This document shows positions 18,884 to 27,434 of a stretch of 61,330 nt of DNA, one piece after another (the first letter of the stretch is position 1; each line of letters starts with the position of its first letter). This DNA is from Pseudomonadota bacterium (lineage in GTDB: Bacteria; Pseudomonadota; Gammaproteobacteria; Steroidobacterales; Steroidobacteraceae). Under the pieces are notes generated by a model that was given only the letters and a program-made list of their open reading frames with translations, was not told where the DNA came from and made no database searches. Location: assembly GCA_018241505.1 (NCBI GenBank), contig JAFEDS010000034.1, forward strand, positions 1 to 61,330, read 5' to 3'. A program made the translations under genes and the position numbers.

Positions 18884-19501
18884 ATGCCAGCGATCGATAG
18901 CCGTTCCGCGCTTTTCATGGGCCTGCTCGTGGTCGCGGGCTGGCACGCGTGGGATCGCTGGACCCATCGAGCCCTGCACCCGGGGGCGGGACCGATTGCT
19001 GAGCTCGACCCGCTTCAAACCGATGTATCCGCTGACTCGACTGTCACGCGCGGCCGTTGGACACTCAAACCTCGCGCCCACTACGACATCACGGCGCGGA
19101 TCCTGAGCACCGAGCGTTATCGCTTTGACGCGCTCGCCGCGCTCGCGCCTGAGGACCTGGCCCTGGGTTGGGGGCCTATGTCAGACAACAAGGTTCTCGA
19201 AACCGTGGATATCTCGCAGAGCGGACGATTCTATTGGTGGCGGCCGCATGCGAACACGCCGGTGCCACCCGAAACGATCGTTGCTCACAGTGCCAACACT
19301 CACGTGATTCCCACTGATGAGCGGATCAGGCAGGCGTTGGGGCGCCTCCGTGTTGGTGAGGTTGTGAGGCTCACCGGCAGCCTGGTGGACGCCAATCGCG
19401 ACGATGGCGCCTGGATACACACATCGCTCAGTCGAAGTGACACCGGCGCCGGTGCCTGCGAAGTGCTGCTCGTGGAGAGTGTCGAGAGAAAGTGGCCGTA
19501 A
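18884..19501 (+). CDS. Conserved membrane-anchored protein of unknown function
   Basis: From ATG at 18884 (GGAAAG just before it) the product is 205 residues with a hydrophobic N-terminal segment (ALFMGLLVVAGWHAW). The soluble domain holds LALGWGPMSDNKVL, SQSGRFYWWRP, HSANTHVIP and SLSRSDTGAGACEVLLVESV. I recognise this pattern from conserved hypothetical proteins of proteobacteria without an assigned activity. The start could be upstream at 18833, but that would read through the divergent start region. It is followed after 91 bases by arsC. Confidence 0.65.
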   Translation: MPAIDSRSALFMGLLVVAGWHAWDRWTHRALHPGAGPIAELDPLQTDVSADSTVTRGRWTLKPRAHYDITARILSTERYRFDALAALAPEDLALGWGPMSDNKVLETVDISQSGRFYWWRPHANTPVPPETIVAHSANTHVIPTDERIRQALGRLRVGEVVRLTGSLVDANRDDGAWIHTSLSRSDTGAGACEVLLVESVERKWP

Positions 19502-19592
19502 CCGGTCCACCGCGCCCCAGCCCGGCATCCTCCTACGAGGTCGGCACTGCAAGGCAGCGTATACGATCCGGCTGCTGTATGATCCGCCCCCT

Positions 19593-19952
19593 ATGCACGA
19601 AGTCACCATTTATCACAACCCGGGATGCGGCACCTCGCGAACCACGCTGGGTTTGATCCGAACCGCGGGATTCGAGCCCGAGATCATCGAGTACCTGAAG
19701 ACACCGCCCGACCGGGCGATGTTGGAGAATCTGATTGTGCGCATGCGGATCAGCCCGCGCGAGCTGCTGCGGACCAAGGAAGCGGAGTACCAGGACCTCG
19801 GCCTTGCCGACGAGAGCCTGAGTGACGATGAGTTGATTGATCAGATGGTCGCTCACCCGATTCTCATCCAGCGCCCCATTGTGGTCACCAAGCGCGGCGC
19901 CAAGTTGTGCCGGCCGTCGGAGTCGGTGCTCGATATTCTGCAGGCCGGATGA
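19593..19952 (+). CDS. arsC: Arsenate reductase, glutaredoxin-dependent ArsC family
   Basis: The active site is NPGCGTSR with Cys12; a normal start (MHEVTIYHNP) at ATG 19593 gives 119 residues. The C-terminal VVTKRGAKLCRPSE carries the arginines used for oxyanion binding (R94/R107 region in plasmid R773 ArsC). It reduces arsenate to arsenite using glutathione and glutaredoxin. No arsR, arsB or acr3 is nearby, so it is an orphan, and a generic YffB/ArsC-like thiol role cannot be excluded. Confidence 0.9.
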   Translation: MHEVTIYHNPGCGTSRTTLGLIRTAGFEPEIIEYLKTPPDRAMLENLIVRMRISPRELLRTKEAEYQDLGLADESLSDDELIDQMVAHPILIQRPIVVTKRGAKLCRPSESVLDILQAG

Positions 19953-19982
19953 CTCGGCGATGCGGGCGCCGCGTCCGCGAGC

Positions 19983-20273
19983 TCAAGGGTTGCGCGTCTC
20001 CTGGTAGCGCCGCTCCCCGCTCCTGGGGTCATACAACACCTCCATCTCCTTCCCGCTCGAGGGATCGACAAACCGCTCCCCGGTGACCTGCCAGTCGGCG
20101 TCCGTGGCGGCGTTCTTGTTGTTATAACGCCAGCGCTCAAACAGCGTCCCCAACACAAAGATCGCGCCGCCGATCAGCGTCTGTATGCCGCCGTGGCCGA
20201 CACCCAGCGTGCACAGATAGCCACCGAGTAACAGCACCAGGCACCCGAACAGCAGAACCGCCGCGCGCAGCAC
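19983..20273 (-). CDS. Small two-span membrane protein of unknown function
   Basis: The product is 96 residues. Two hydrophobic helices occur near the start (AAVLLFGCLVLLLGGYLC and TLIGGAIFVLGTLFE), followed by a hydrophilic tail with the repeat-like phrases RFVDPSSGKEMEVLYDP and SGERRYQE. It starts two bases after the YbjQ stop, so it is clearly its operon partner. I do not recognise a family. Confidence 0.65.
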   Translation of the reverse strand: MLRAAVLLFGCLVLLLGGYLCTLGVGHGGIQTLIGGAIFVLGTLFERWRYNNKNAATDADWQVTGERFVDPSSGKEMEVLYDPRSGERRYQETRNP

Positions 20274-20275
20274 GA

Positions 20276-20599
20276 TCAGCTCGCCGGCTCGATGATCACG
20301 GCCGTGCCGTAAGCCACGATCTCACTCATGGTCTGGCCGATCTCGGATGAGTCGAACCGCATCATGACAACGGCGTTTGCCTGCATCAGCCGGGCGTTCT
20401 TGACCATGCGGTCAACGGCGTGCTTGCGGGTTTCCTCCAGGAGTTGGGTGTACTCCACAATCTCACCGCCGACAATACTGCGCAGGCCCGCCATGATGTT
20501 GCCGCCCAAGCCGCGGCTGCGCACCACGACGCCGAACACCTGGCCTTTCACGTCTTTGATGCGATGACCGGCCACATTCTCGGTAGTCACGACCAGCAT
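20276..20599 (-). CDS. YbjQ/UPF0145 family heavy-metal-binding domain protein
   Basis: The 107-residue product carries the family blocks GQVFGVVVRSRGLGGNIMAG, EYTQLLEETRKHA and ANAVVMMRFDSSEI, ending in AYGTAVIIEP. The YbjQ family forms pentameric small proteins of unclear role; metal binding is suggested by domain databases only. It leads a two-gene operon with a small membrane protein, a common pairing that hints at membrane recruitment. Confidence 0.9.
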   Translation of the reverse strand: MLVVTTENVAGHRIKDVKGQVFGVVVRSRGLGGNIMAGLRSIVGGEIVEYTQLLEETRKHAVDRMVKNARLMQANAVVMMRFDSSEIGQTMSEIVAYGTAVIIEPAS

Positions 20600-20861
20600 G
20601 ATTCACCCTCGCCGACTGCTGCGATGCCGCTTGCACCGGTGGCGATTAAAGCCGAAATGTGCGCGCGCAGCAACGGCAGCCGTGATGTTGCGTTACTCGA
20701 GGTTGCTTCGCATGCCGAATATTTGTGGCGTTGCGATTTGCAACATTTCCCTTGGAAAATGCTACCTCCGTCGCGGATTCGGAACTCATTTCACGTAATC
20801 CGCGCCCGCTCGTACCTATAGTCGAGCTGCTCGCACGGCGCTGAAATCGAAGTACCGCCAC
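20600..20861. promoter_or_regulatory. Divergent intergenic region before ybjQ-like and cheW genes
   Basis: There is no convincing gene in these 262 bases. An inverted repeat GTTGC-GATTT-GCAAC lies at 20730-20744, followed immediately by a second imperfect one (CATTTCC/GGAAAATG, about 20744-20761). These may be operators or a hairpin. I could not identify clear sigma-70 or sigma-28 boxes. Confidence 0.4.
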
Positions 20862-21362
20862 ATGAAGAACCCAAACACTCAACAGTCCCTCACGTTCGTG
20901 CTCGGCAACGAGACGTACGGGGTCGATATACTGCGCGTACGCGAAATCCGCGGTTGGACGCCTGTTACCAAGATCCCTCACGCACCGCCGCAAGTTCTCG
21001 GCGTTCTCAATCTGCGTGGCTCCATCGTCCCGGTTGTCGATCTGCGGATGCAACTTGCGCTCGAACGCGCCGACTACACGAAGATCACGGTCATCATCGT
21101 GCTGTCCGTGCATTCGGGTGCGACGCGGCACGAAGTGGGAGTCGTGGTCGACGGTGTTTCGGACGTCATCGACGTCGCCGCAGCCGACTTGCGCCCGGCG
21201 CCGGAGCTCGGGCCCAGGTCTGCTACCGACTACATCCGGGGACTGGCGACCCTGGCCGACCGCATGGTCGTGCTGTTGGACATCGACCGTCTCATTGGCA
21301 ACCAACTTTCTGACACAACCGCCGCGCAGCCGGGGCAAGCGCCCTCCATGGCCGCGGCCTGA
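20862..21362 (+). CDS. cheW: CheW-like chemotaxis adaptor
   Basis: The CheW fold is evident from FVLGNETYGVDILRVREI, then VLGVLNLRGSIVPVVDLR, then GVVVDGVSDVIDV. The 166-residue length is normal apart from a short Gln/Ala-rich tail. CheW couples receptors to the kinase CheA. It is followed 25 bases later by a receptor gene and then a CheB gene; no cheA, cheR or cheY is in the window, so the kinase must be encoded elsewhere. Confidence 0.93.
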   Translation: MKNPNTQQSLTFVLGNETYGVDILRVREIRGWTPVTKIPHAPPQVLGVLNLRGSIVPVVDLRMQLALERADYTKITVIIVLSVHSGATRHEVGVVVDGVSDVIDVAAADLRPAPELGPRSATDYIRGLATLADRMVVLLDIDRLIGNQLSDTTAAQPGQAPSMAAA

Positions 21363-21387
21363 CACCTCATTCAAAGGATAACATTCC

Positions 21388-23109
21388 ATGGCGAAGAAAC
21401 TCCCCAAGCGCTCCAAAGCCAGGAGCGTGGCAAAACACGCCGCGGTGGCACGCAAAGTCAGTGTGGACGCGGAGCTGCTCACCGAGCTGCGCGGCCAGGT
21501 AACCGCAATCAACCGCTCACAGGGGGTCATCGAGTTCGATCTGTCGGGTCACGTGCTCACCGCCAACGACAATTTCCTCAATGTGATCGGCTACCGGCTG
21601 GAGGAAATCAAAGGCCAGCACCACGGCATGTTTGTCGATGCGGCCTACCGGGCGAGTGATGCTTACCGGCAATTCTGGGAAAAGCTGCGGCGCGGCGAGT
21701 TCGATTCCGGGCAATACCGGCGCCTCGGTAAAGGCGGCAACGAGGTCTGGATCCAGGCGAGCTACAACCCGGTCTTCGATGCGGAAGGCAAGCCGTACAA
21801 GGTCATCAAGTATGCCGCCGATGTCACCGCGCAGGTCACTCAGACGCTGCAAATGCAGGCCGCCGTTGAACAGACACAGCATGTAGTCAAGGCCGCGATC
21901 AATGGCGACCTGTCGGGACGAATCGACACCAGCCGCTCATCCGGCGATGTCTTGAAAATGGCCCAAGCCATCAACCAGCTTCTCGGCACCGTGGCGGAGA
22001 TGTTCGGCAATGTGCAGCAGGTCATCCAGTCCGCCACGCAGGGCGATCTGACCGGCCGTGTCGATGCCGGCGCCAAGACCGGCGATTTGCGCACGATGTC
22101 CGATGCAGTCAACACACTGTTGGCGAGCGTTTCCGAGATCGTCACCTCGGTCAAGGGCGCGAGCGGCGAAGTGCTGCGGGGCGCTGAGGAGATTTCACAG
22201 GGCAACCTGAACCTGTCGCAGAGAACGGAGCAGCAGTCGTCCTCGCTGGAAGAGACCGCCTCGTCCATGGAGGAAATGACCTCTACCGTCAAGCAGAACG
22301 CGGACAACGCCGGCCAGGCCAATCAACTCGCCACCGCGGCGCGCGATCAGGCGGAAAAGGGTGGCGCGGTGGTGGGCAAGGCGGTCACCGCCATGGCCAA
22401 GATCAACGAAGCCTCCAAGAAGATTGCCGACATCATCGGTGTCATTGACGAGATTGCGTTTCAGACCAACCTGCTGGCGCTGAACGCGGCCGTGGAAGCG
22501 GCGCGCGCGGGCGAGCAGGGACGCGGCTTCGCAGTGGTTGCCACGGAGGTGCGCAGCCTCGCCGGCCGCTCGGCGACGGCCGCCAAGGAGATCAAGGAGT
22601 TGATCCAGGACTCCGTCAGGAAAGTGGAGGACGGCTCCGCCCTGGTGACGCAGTCCGGGCAGACGCTCGACCAGATCGTCACTTCGGTCAAGAAAGTCAG
22701 TGACATCATTGCCGAGATTGCGGCCGCCTCGCGCCAGCAATCGGCCGGCATCGAACAGGTCAACCAGGCCGTGATGCAGATGGACGAGATGACTCAACAG
22801 AACGCGGCTCTGGTGGAGCAGGCGACGGCGGCTTCCCAATCAATGGCCGAACAAGCTCGTGCGCTGACCCACCTGATGCAAAGATATAACAGCGGCAGTT
22901 CCTCCGAATCCGCTGTTCCCGCTGCTCGGGCGCCGGCGGCCGCGCCGCCCGCCGCGGAACGGCGGCCGGCCGTTCGCCCAACCGCCTTGAAGACGCCGCC
23001 CCCGCTGCGCCAGCGGGCCCCGGTAGCGAAACAGGCCGCCGCGGTTATTCCCGCACCCGCCGCGAAGGCTGTTACGAATGGCGGCGGCGCCGACTGGTTG
23101 GAATTCTGA
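21388..23109 (+). CDS. Soluble PAS-domain methyl-accepting chemotaxis protein with C-terminal pentapeptide
   Basis: There is no membrane segment, so this is a cytosolic receptor. A PAS domain ([20 protein letters not shown] to VIKYAADVT, about residues 47-145) is followed by two HAMP-like repeats ([10 protein letters not shown] and [10 protein letters not shown]). The signalling hairpin is canonical ([20 protein letters not shown]). The [19 protein letters not shown] and [15 protein letters not shown] regions carry the usual methylation-helix residues. A long Ala/Pro linker leads to the C terminus DWLEF, which fits the xWxxF tether that binds CheR and CheB. The Aer-like PAS could bind FAD or heme; the ligand is unknown. 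Confidence 0.92.
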   Translation: MAKKLPKRSKARSVAKHAAVARKVSVDAELLTELRGQVTAINRSQGVIEFDLSGHVLTANDNFLNVIGYRLEEIKGQHHGMFVDAAYRASDAYRQFWEKLRRGEFDSGQYRRLGKGGNEVWIQASYNPVFDAEGKPYKVIKYAADVTAQVTQTLQMQAAVEQTQHVVKAAINGDLSGRIDTSRSSGDVLKMAQAINQLLGTVAEMFGNVQQVIQSATQGDLTGRVDAGAKTGDLRTMSDAVNTLLASVSEIVTSVKGASGEVLRGAEEISQGNLNLSQRTEQQSSSLEETASSMEEMTSTVKQNADNAGQANQLATAARDQAEKGGAVVGKAVTAMAKINEASKKIADIIGVIDEIAFQTNLLALNAAVEAARAGEQGRGFAVVATEVRSLAGRSATAAKEIKELIQDSVRKVEDGSALVTQSGQTLDQIVTSVKKVSDIIAEIAAASRQQSAGIEQVNQAVMQMDEMTQQNAALVEQATAASQSMAEQARALTHLMQRYNSGSSSESAVPAARAPAAAPPAAERRPAVRPTALKTPPPLRQRAPVAKQAAAVIPAPAAKAVTNGGGADWLEF

Positions 23110-23361
23110 GTATCGGACCGGCCCATGGCTGTGCAGCGGTCGCCGCAGGACCCGGTTGCTGATCGCGGCACGCTGCCGGCGCGCCGGTCCGAAACAGTTG
23201 CGGCACTGCAGGCGTGGCCCGGCGATCGCAATCCAACCGCGCCGGAAGTGTTGATTCAGCTCCGGCGGCGCGGTGGCAAGCCGCAGGATAAGCACACGGT
23301 AAAGGCCTCGGTTGCCCGTTTCATCACTTTCAAGCAACTTAACCCGGTGCAGGAGTTGCCC
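23110..23361 (+). other. Spacer between receptor and cheB-like gene, open in the cheB frame
   Basis: These 252 bases are in frame with the CheB gene from an ATG at 23125, but the encoded residues are Arg/Pro-rich, show no domain, and no good ribosome-binding site precedes 23125. I treat it as untranslated spacer. No hairpin or known leader element was recognised. Confidence 0.4.
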
Positions 23362-24138
23362 ATGCATGGACCACAATGGACTGGTAGGTACGAGCATCTA
23401 TCAGCGCAACGAGCTCGAAGCCTGATGGAGAGCCGCACCCCAATGCCCACCGCCACCCCCTGTCACAGCGCCGATGCGGTGCTGGCCAGAATACAGCCGC
23501 CCAGTCGTTTTCGCGTCACCGAGCGTCTCATTGCCATCGGAGCATCCACCGGCGGCACCGAGGCCATCAAGGCCGTGTTGGCCAGTTGCCCCGCCAACAC
23601 GCCCGGTATTGTGATTGCGCAGCACATTCCGAAGGCCTTCAGCACGCCGTTTTCCAAGCGCATGGACTCGTGCAGTCAGATGACAGTTTGCGAAGCCGAG
23701 AATGGCCAGCAGATTCTGCCCGGCCACGTGTACATCGCTCCGGGCGACCGTCACCTGTTGATATTTCGTGATGGCAACCACTACCGCTGTCGATTGAACA
23801 ACGGCGTACCGGTCAACCGGCACAAACCGAGCGTCGATGTCCTGTTCCGCTCCGTCGCCCAGGAAGCGGGCACCAATGCCATCGGCATCATCCTGACCGG
23901 CATGGGCAAGGATGGCGCGCAAGGACTGAAGGAAATGCGCGAGGCTGGCAGCCCGACGATTGCCCAGGATGAAGCCAGCAGTGTTGTCTGGGGCATGCCC
24001 GGGGAGGCCGTCGCAATCGGTGCGGCAATGCAGGTCGCGCCGCTCGCGGACATCGAACGCCGCATCCGCCAGTTCCTCGACGCAATGGACAGCAGCACAC
24101 AGACGCGTAGAGCGTTAACCCTCTCAGCCGGGAGCTGA
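23362..24138 (+). CDS. CheB-type protein-glutamate methylesterase/deamidase without receiver domain
   Basis: ATG at 23362 follows AGGAG (23351-23355) at six bases, the best start in this frame. The catalytic triad is visible: Ser62 (GASTGG), His88 (AQHI) and Asp184 (TGMGKDG). The spacings of 26 and 96 residues equal those of E. coli CheB S164/H190/D286. The regulatory REC domain is missing; only a disordered 50-residue N terminus precedes the enzyme. It presumably demethylates or deamidates the receptor encoded just upstream and may be recruited through that receptor's DWLEF tail. Activity control must differ from phospho-CheB. Confidence 0.9.
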   Translation: MHGPQWTGRYEHLSAQRARSLMESRTPMPTATPCHSADAVLARIQPPSRFRVTERLIAIGASTGGTEAIKAVLASCPANTPGIVIAQHIPKAFSTPFSKRMDSCSQMTVCEAENGQQILPGHVYIAPGDRHLLIFRDGNHYRCRLNNGVPVNRHKPSVDVLFRSVAQEAGTNAIGIILTGMGKDGAQGLKEMREAGSPTIAQDEASSVVWGMPGEAVAIGAAMQVAPLADIERRIRQFLDAMDSSTQTRRALTLSAGS

Positions 24139-24179
24139 GCGTGGCATGATTGCGGTGCACTCACCACCAGGAAGCAACC

Positions 24180-25466
24180 ATGCGTCTGTTACTCGGTTTC
24201 GGCGCCATCCTGTTGAGCGTTTCAAACCTCTCTCCTGCGCAGGAGCCTGTAGTCGTAGTCAGGGCGGGAACCCTGATTGACGGCGTCAGCGCCCAGCCCC
24301 GCCGCAACCAGGACATTCTCATCCGCGGCAACCACATAGTTGAAGTAAACCCCACCGGTGCACATGCGCCGCCTGCCGGGGCAAAGCTGATCGACCTCAG
24401 CAATTCAACCGTACTGCCCGGCCTCATTGACACGCACACCCATATCTTCCTCCAGGGTGAGGTGCCCGCGGCTGGCGGTTATGACGTGCAAATCCTGAAG
24501 TATCCGGCGTCGTTTCGCGTAGCCCGGGCCACTGTCGCCGCGCGTCGCGCCCTGGAGCAGGGTTTCACGACCATCCGTGACGTCGAGACAGAAGGCGCCG
24601 GCTACGGTGACGTGGGAATCAAGAAGGCCATCAACGAGGGATACATCCCCGGCCCGCGGATGTTTGTGTCGACCCGCGCCATCTCGTCAACCGGTGGCTA
24701 TTCCCCTGACGATTACGCCCCGGAGGTCACCGTTCCCAAGGGCGCCCAGATTGTTGACGGGCCCGTTGAAGCCCGCAAGGCCGCCCGTGAACAGCTCGAC
24801 AACGGGGCGGACTGGATCAAGGTCTACATGACCCACCGGTCCTGGCTCGACGAGCAGGGTGAGCTGGTATCGCAGCCCACCCTGACAGTGGAAGAGTTGA
24901 AAGCCGTTGTCGACGAAGCCCATGGCTGGCGCAAGAAAGTGGCCTGCCACGCCTACAACGGCCCGGGGCTGCAACGGGCGCTCGATGGCGGATGTGACTC
25001 CATTGAGCACGGGCTCGAGCTGACGGATGCCCAGATTGCACAGATGCTCAAACAAGGCACCTGGTATGTACCGACCCTCGCGGTCTATTACTACGATCCG
25101 GATCCACCGGACACGCCGTCCGGCAAACGTGACCGCAAGCGCGTGGCGCTGCATGGCGTGTCCTTCCAAAAGGCATTGCGCGCCGGAGTGAAAATCGCGT
25201 TCGGCACGGATGTCGGCGGCTTTGTCTGGACCGATCCGATTGCGCAGGAATTTTCCCGCGAAGTGGAGTTCGGCATGACACCCATGCAGGCCATCCAGTC
25301 AGCAACTTCGCGAGCGGCGGAGCTGTTGGGCCAGAAGGGCCGGTTGGGAGTGGTCGCTCCGGGCGCCCTGGCCGACCTCGTTGCGGTGACGGGCAACCCG
25401 CTCGAAGACGTTCACGTCCTCGAGAAAGTGGGTTTTGTGATGAAGGACGGGACAGTCGTCAAGTAG
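24180..25466 (+). CDS. Metal-dependent amidohydrolase (Xaa-Pro dipeptidase-like), secreted; paralogue of 8530-9792
   Basis: ATG at 24180 follows AGGAAG at five bases. A short signal peptide (to about LSPAQ) precedes the amidohydrolase fold. Metal ligands sit in DTHTHIF, WIKVYMTH (carboxylated Lys), ACHAYNG, SIEHGLE and FGTDVGG. Its alignment with the other amidohydrolase of the window is obvious (for example FTTIRDVETEGAGYGDVG against [18 protein letters not shown]). It probably hydrolyses dipeptides or related amides in the periplasm. Its last eight bases overlap the end of the convergent multicopper-oxidase-like gene. Confidence 0.9.
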   Translation: MRLLLGFGAILLSVSNLSPAQEPVVVVRAGTLIDGVSAQPRRNQDILIRGNHIVEVNPTGAHAPPAGAKLIDLSNSTVLPGLIDTHTHIFLQGEVPAAGGYDVQILKYPASFRVARATVAARRALEQGFTTIRDVETEGAGYGDVGIKKAINEGYIPGPRMFVSTRAISSTGGYSPDDYAPEVTVPKGAQIVDGPVEARKAAREQLDNGADWIKVYMTHRSWLDEQGELVSQPTLTVEELKAVVDEAHGWRKKVACHAYNGPGLQRALDGGCDSIEHGLELTDAQIAQMLKQGTWYVPTLAVYYYDPDPPDTPSGKRDRKRVALHGVSFQKALRAGVKIAFGTDVGGFVWTDPIAQEFSREVEFGMTPMQAIQSATSRAAELLGQKGRLGVVAPGALADLVAVTGNPLEDVHVLEKVGFVMKDGTVVK

Positions 25467-26652
25467 ATTCGATCAGCGCCCGCAGCCCGAAGTCCGACTG
25501 GAGTTGGCGCGTGCAATGCAGCAGCGCCGCTGCGCCTCCGGCAGTGCGGAAATCAACTTCCAGCCGCTGCTGCGGCCCCACGACGACCACGTCCTTCCAC
25601 ACCCCGTTCACCTGCAACCGGTGTCGCTGCAGATGCAGCGGTATGTGCTCATCGCTGGTGTTATGAATTTGCAGCCGATAGAGCGCGCCGCGTCTCACGC
25701 GAAAGGTCGGCTGCGCTCCGTTGATGGACCAGCGGTTGAGGCCGCTGCGGGCCGCCGCGTGTCGAGTCAACACGAGCGGCAACAGGCCATCCGGCGCGTC
25801 TTCGTTCAATCCGTCAAACCGAGTCGCGACCGGTTCGCTCTCACGCACGATCCACTGCTCGGAGCTTCTCAACACAACATGCGCGGAAATCCGCTCGCCG
25901 GGACTGAGTCGCAACGCGCCCGCTCGCTGGGGCGCCGCCAGGGCGATGCCATCGAGCGCCACTATCTCAAAAACGTGGTTGGGTAACTCGAGGGTGTAAC
26001 TCTCGGTCGCTCCCGCGTTCAATGCGTGCATCAGAATCCTTTCACCCGTGTTGGCTCGCAAGCTCACGCCGTGGCCCGGCAACCGGCCGTTGACGGTGAT
26101 CGCCCTGTACCCAACCTCACAGCCGCGCATCGTCCGGCGCATGAAGGGCTCGCAGCCCTTGAGTACGACCAACCATTCGCGCTCGCGGCCATCCGGCGTC
26201 CTGGGCTCAACCAGTAGTGCTCCCACCTGCCCACTGTATAAGCCGGTCCGCAAGTTCGCGGCCGCCACCACCTCCGAATGGTATAGATACAAACCCACGC
26301 GGCTCGGAGTAAATTCCATCCGTCGCCGGGAGTGGGGCGGCACCACCGCATCGGCCAGTTCCTGTCCCTGCCAATGGACCCGCTCCGTTGTGTCGGTGTC
26401 GTTGCAGACATCTACGCAGAACGGCTGTCCAACAGTGGCGCGCAGCGTAGGTCCGGGGAACTGACCGTTGTAGGTAGTGGTTATAATCCGGTGACACGGA
26501 GCCAACTCAATTTCACCGGGGCGGATGTGCAGCACGGGAGCTCGCGGCTGTGCAGCCTCCACGACGGGAGAGAGGCAGGCGCCCGCGGCCGCGAACCCGG
26601 ACAGTTGCAGAAACGCTCGGCGTCCGAGCAGGCTGAATGAGTTACACTGCAC
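25459..26652 (-). CDS. Multicopper oxidase-like cupredoxin protein with most copper ligands lost
   Basis: A Tat-type signal (LGRRAFLQLSGF) is followed by three cupredoxin domains of the laccase/CopA type (397 residues). The copper motifs are degenerate. HWHG is HWQG (His93, Gln95). HSH is HSE (His125, Glu127). HPxHLHGH is IPLHLQRH (His340 kept). HCHxxxH is HCTRQLQ (His379 and Cys380 kept, Thr381, Gln385). Both type-2 ligands (His93, His340) survive, while two of three type-1 and four of six type-3 ligands are gone. It is unlikely to be a functional laccase; a structural or single-copper role is possible. The GTG start at 26652 is weakly supported. Confidence 0.82.
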   Translation of the reverse strand: MQCNSFSLLGRRAFLQLSGFAAAGACLSPVVEAAQPRAPVLHIRPGEIELAPCHRIITTTYNGQFPGPTLRATVGQPFCVDVCNDTDTTERVHWQGQELADAVVPPHSRRRMEFTPSRVGLYLYHSEVVAAANLRTGLYSGQVGALLVEPRTPDGREREWLVVLKGCEPFMRRTMRGCEVGYRAITVNGRLPGHGVSLRANTGERILMHALNAGATESYTLELPNHVFEIVALDGIALAAPQRAGALRLSPGERISAHVVLRSSEQWIVRESEPVATRFDGLNEDAPDGLLPLVLTRHAAARSGLNRWSINGAQPTFRVRRGALYRLQIHNTSDEHIPLHLQRHRLQVNGVWKDVVVVGPQQRLEVDFRTAGGAAALLHCTRQLQSDFGLRALIEST

Positions 26653-26687
26653 TCGCTGAGTCTACCGCGAAAACTTTAAATACCGGC

Positions 26688-27434
26688 ATGCTCGAGCTCG
26701 AACACGTCCATAAGTCATTCGAAGGCCGGACCGTGCTGTCGGACGTCAGTTTGACGATTCCGAAGGGCGTCACGCATGCCCTGATCGGCTCCAGCGGCTC
26801 CGGTAAAACGACCTTGTTGCGTGTGACCCTGGGCCTGATTCCCTTCGACAGGGGCTACGTGAAAATCAATGAGCAGCCGCTGTCGTCCTTCACACCGACC
26901 GAATGGGCGGACCGGATCGGCTACGTTCCCCAGGAGGGCGGCCTGTTTCCGCACATCAGCGGCCGGCAGAATGTTTCGCTCGTGCCCGGCCTGCGCAACT
27001 GGCCGGCGGCGCGCATTGACAGCCGCGTGGAGGAATTGCGTGTCCTGGTAGGACTGGACGCTGCGATCCTTGCGCGTTTCCCCCATGAAATGAGCGGCGG
27101 ACAGAAACAGCGCGTGGCCATCATGCGCGCCGCCATGATGGATCCTCCCGTCATGCTGCTCGATGAGCCCATGGCGGCCCTGGATCCACTGATTCGCAGC
27201 AGCTTGCAGGAAGAGCTCAAATCGATCTTCCAGCGCCTGGCGAAAACCGTCCTGATTGTGACTCACGACCTGGGTGAAGCGGCCTTTCTCGCCGAGCGCA
27301 TCACGTTGTTGCACCAGGGCCGCATCATCCAGACCGGCACCTATCGTGAGCTGTTCCTGACACCGGCCGATCCCTTTGTCAGCTCGTTCATCAATGCGCA
27401 GCGAAGCCTGCCCGATGTGAGCGCAATGACATGA
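26688..27434 (+). CDS. ABC transporter ATP-binding protein (osmoprotectant/OpuCA-like)
   Basis: Walker A is GSSGSGKTT, the Q-loop region VPQEGGLFPHIS, the signature MSGGQKQR, Walker B VMLLDEPMAALDP and the H-loop VTHD. The EGGLFPHI phrase is typical of quaternary-amine (glycine betaine/choline) importers. There are no C-terminal CBS domains, unlike full OpuCA/ProV. ATG at 26688 gives the standard start MLELEHVHKSF; ATG at 26637 in the same frame is possible but adds an unconserved leader. The stop overlaps the start of the fused binding protein/permease gene by four bases. Confidence 0.9.
   Translation: MLELEHVHKSFEGRTVLSDVSLTIPKGVTHALIGSSGSGKTTLLRVTLGLIPFDRGYVKINEQPLSSFTPTEWADRIGYVPQEGGLFPHISGRQNVSLVPGLRNWPAARIDSRVEELRVLVGLDAAILARFPHEMSGGQKQRVAIMRAAMMDPPVMLLDEPMAALDPLIRSSLQEELKSIFQRLAKTVLIVTHDLGEAAFLAERITLLHQGRIIQTGTYRELFLTPADPFVSSFINAQRSLPDVSAMT

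Noticed and set aside
23125-23361. N-terminal extension of the CheB-type gene from ATG 23125
   Set aside because: No domain, poor composition and a much better ribosome-binding site at 23351-23355 before ATG 23362.
25459-26652. Functional laccase annotation
   Set aside because: Although the fold is that of a multicopper oxidase, most type-1 and type-3 copper ligands are replaced, so enzyme activity of the usual kind is unlikely.
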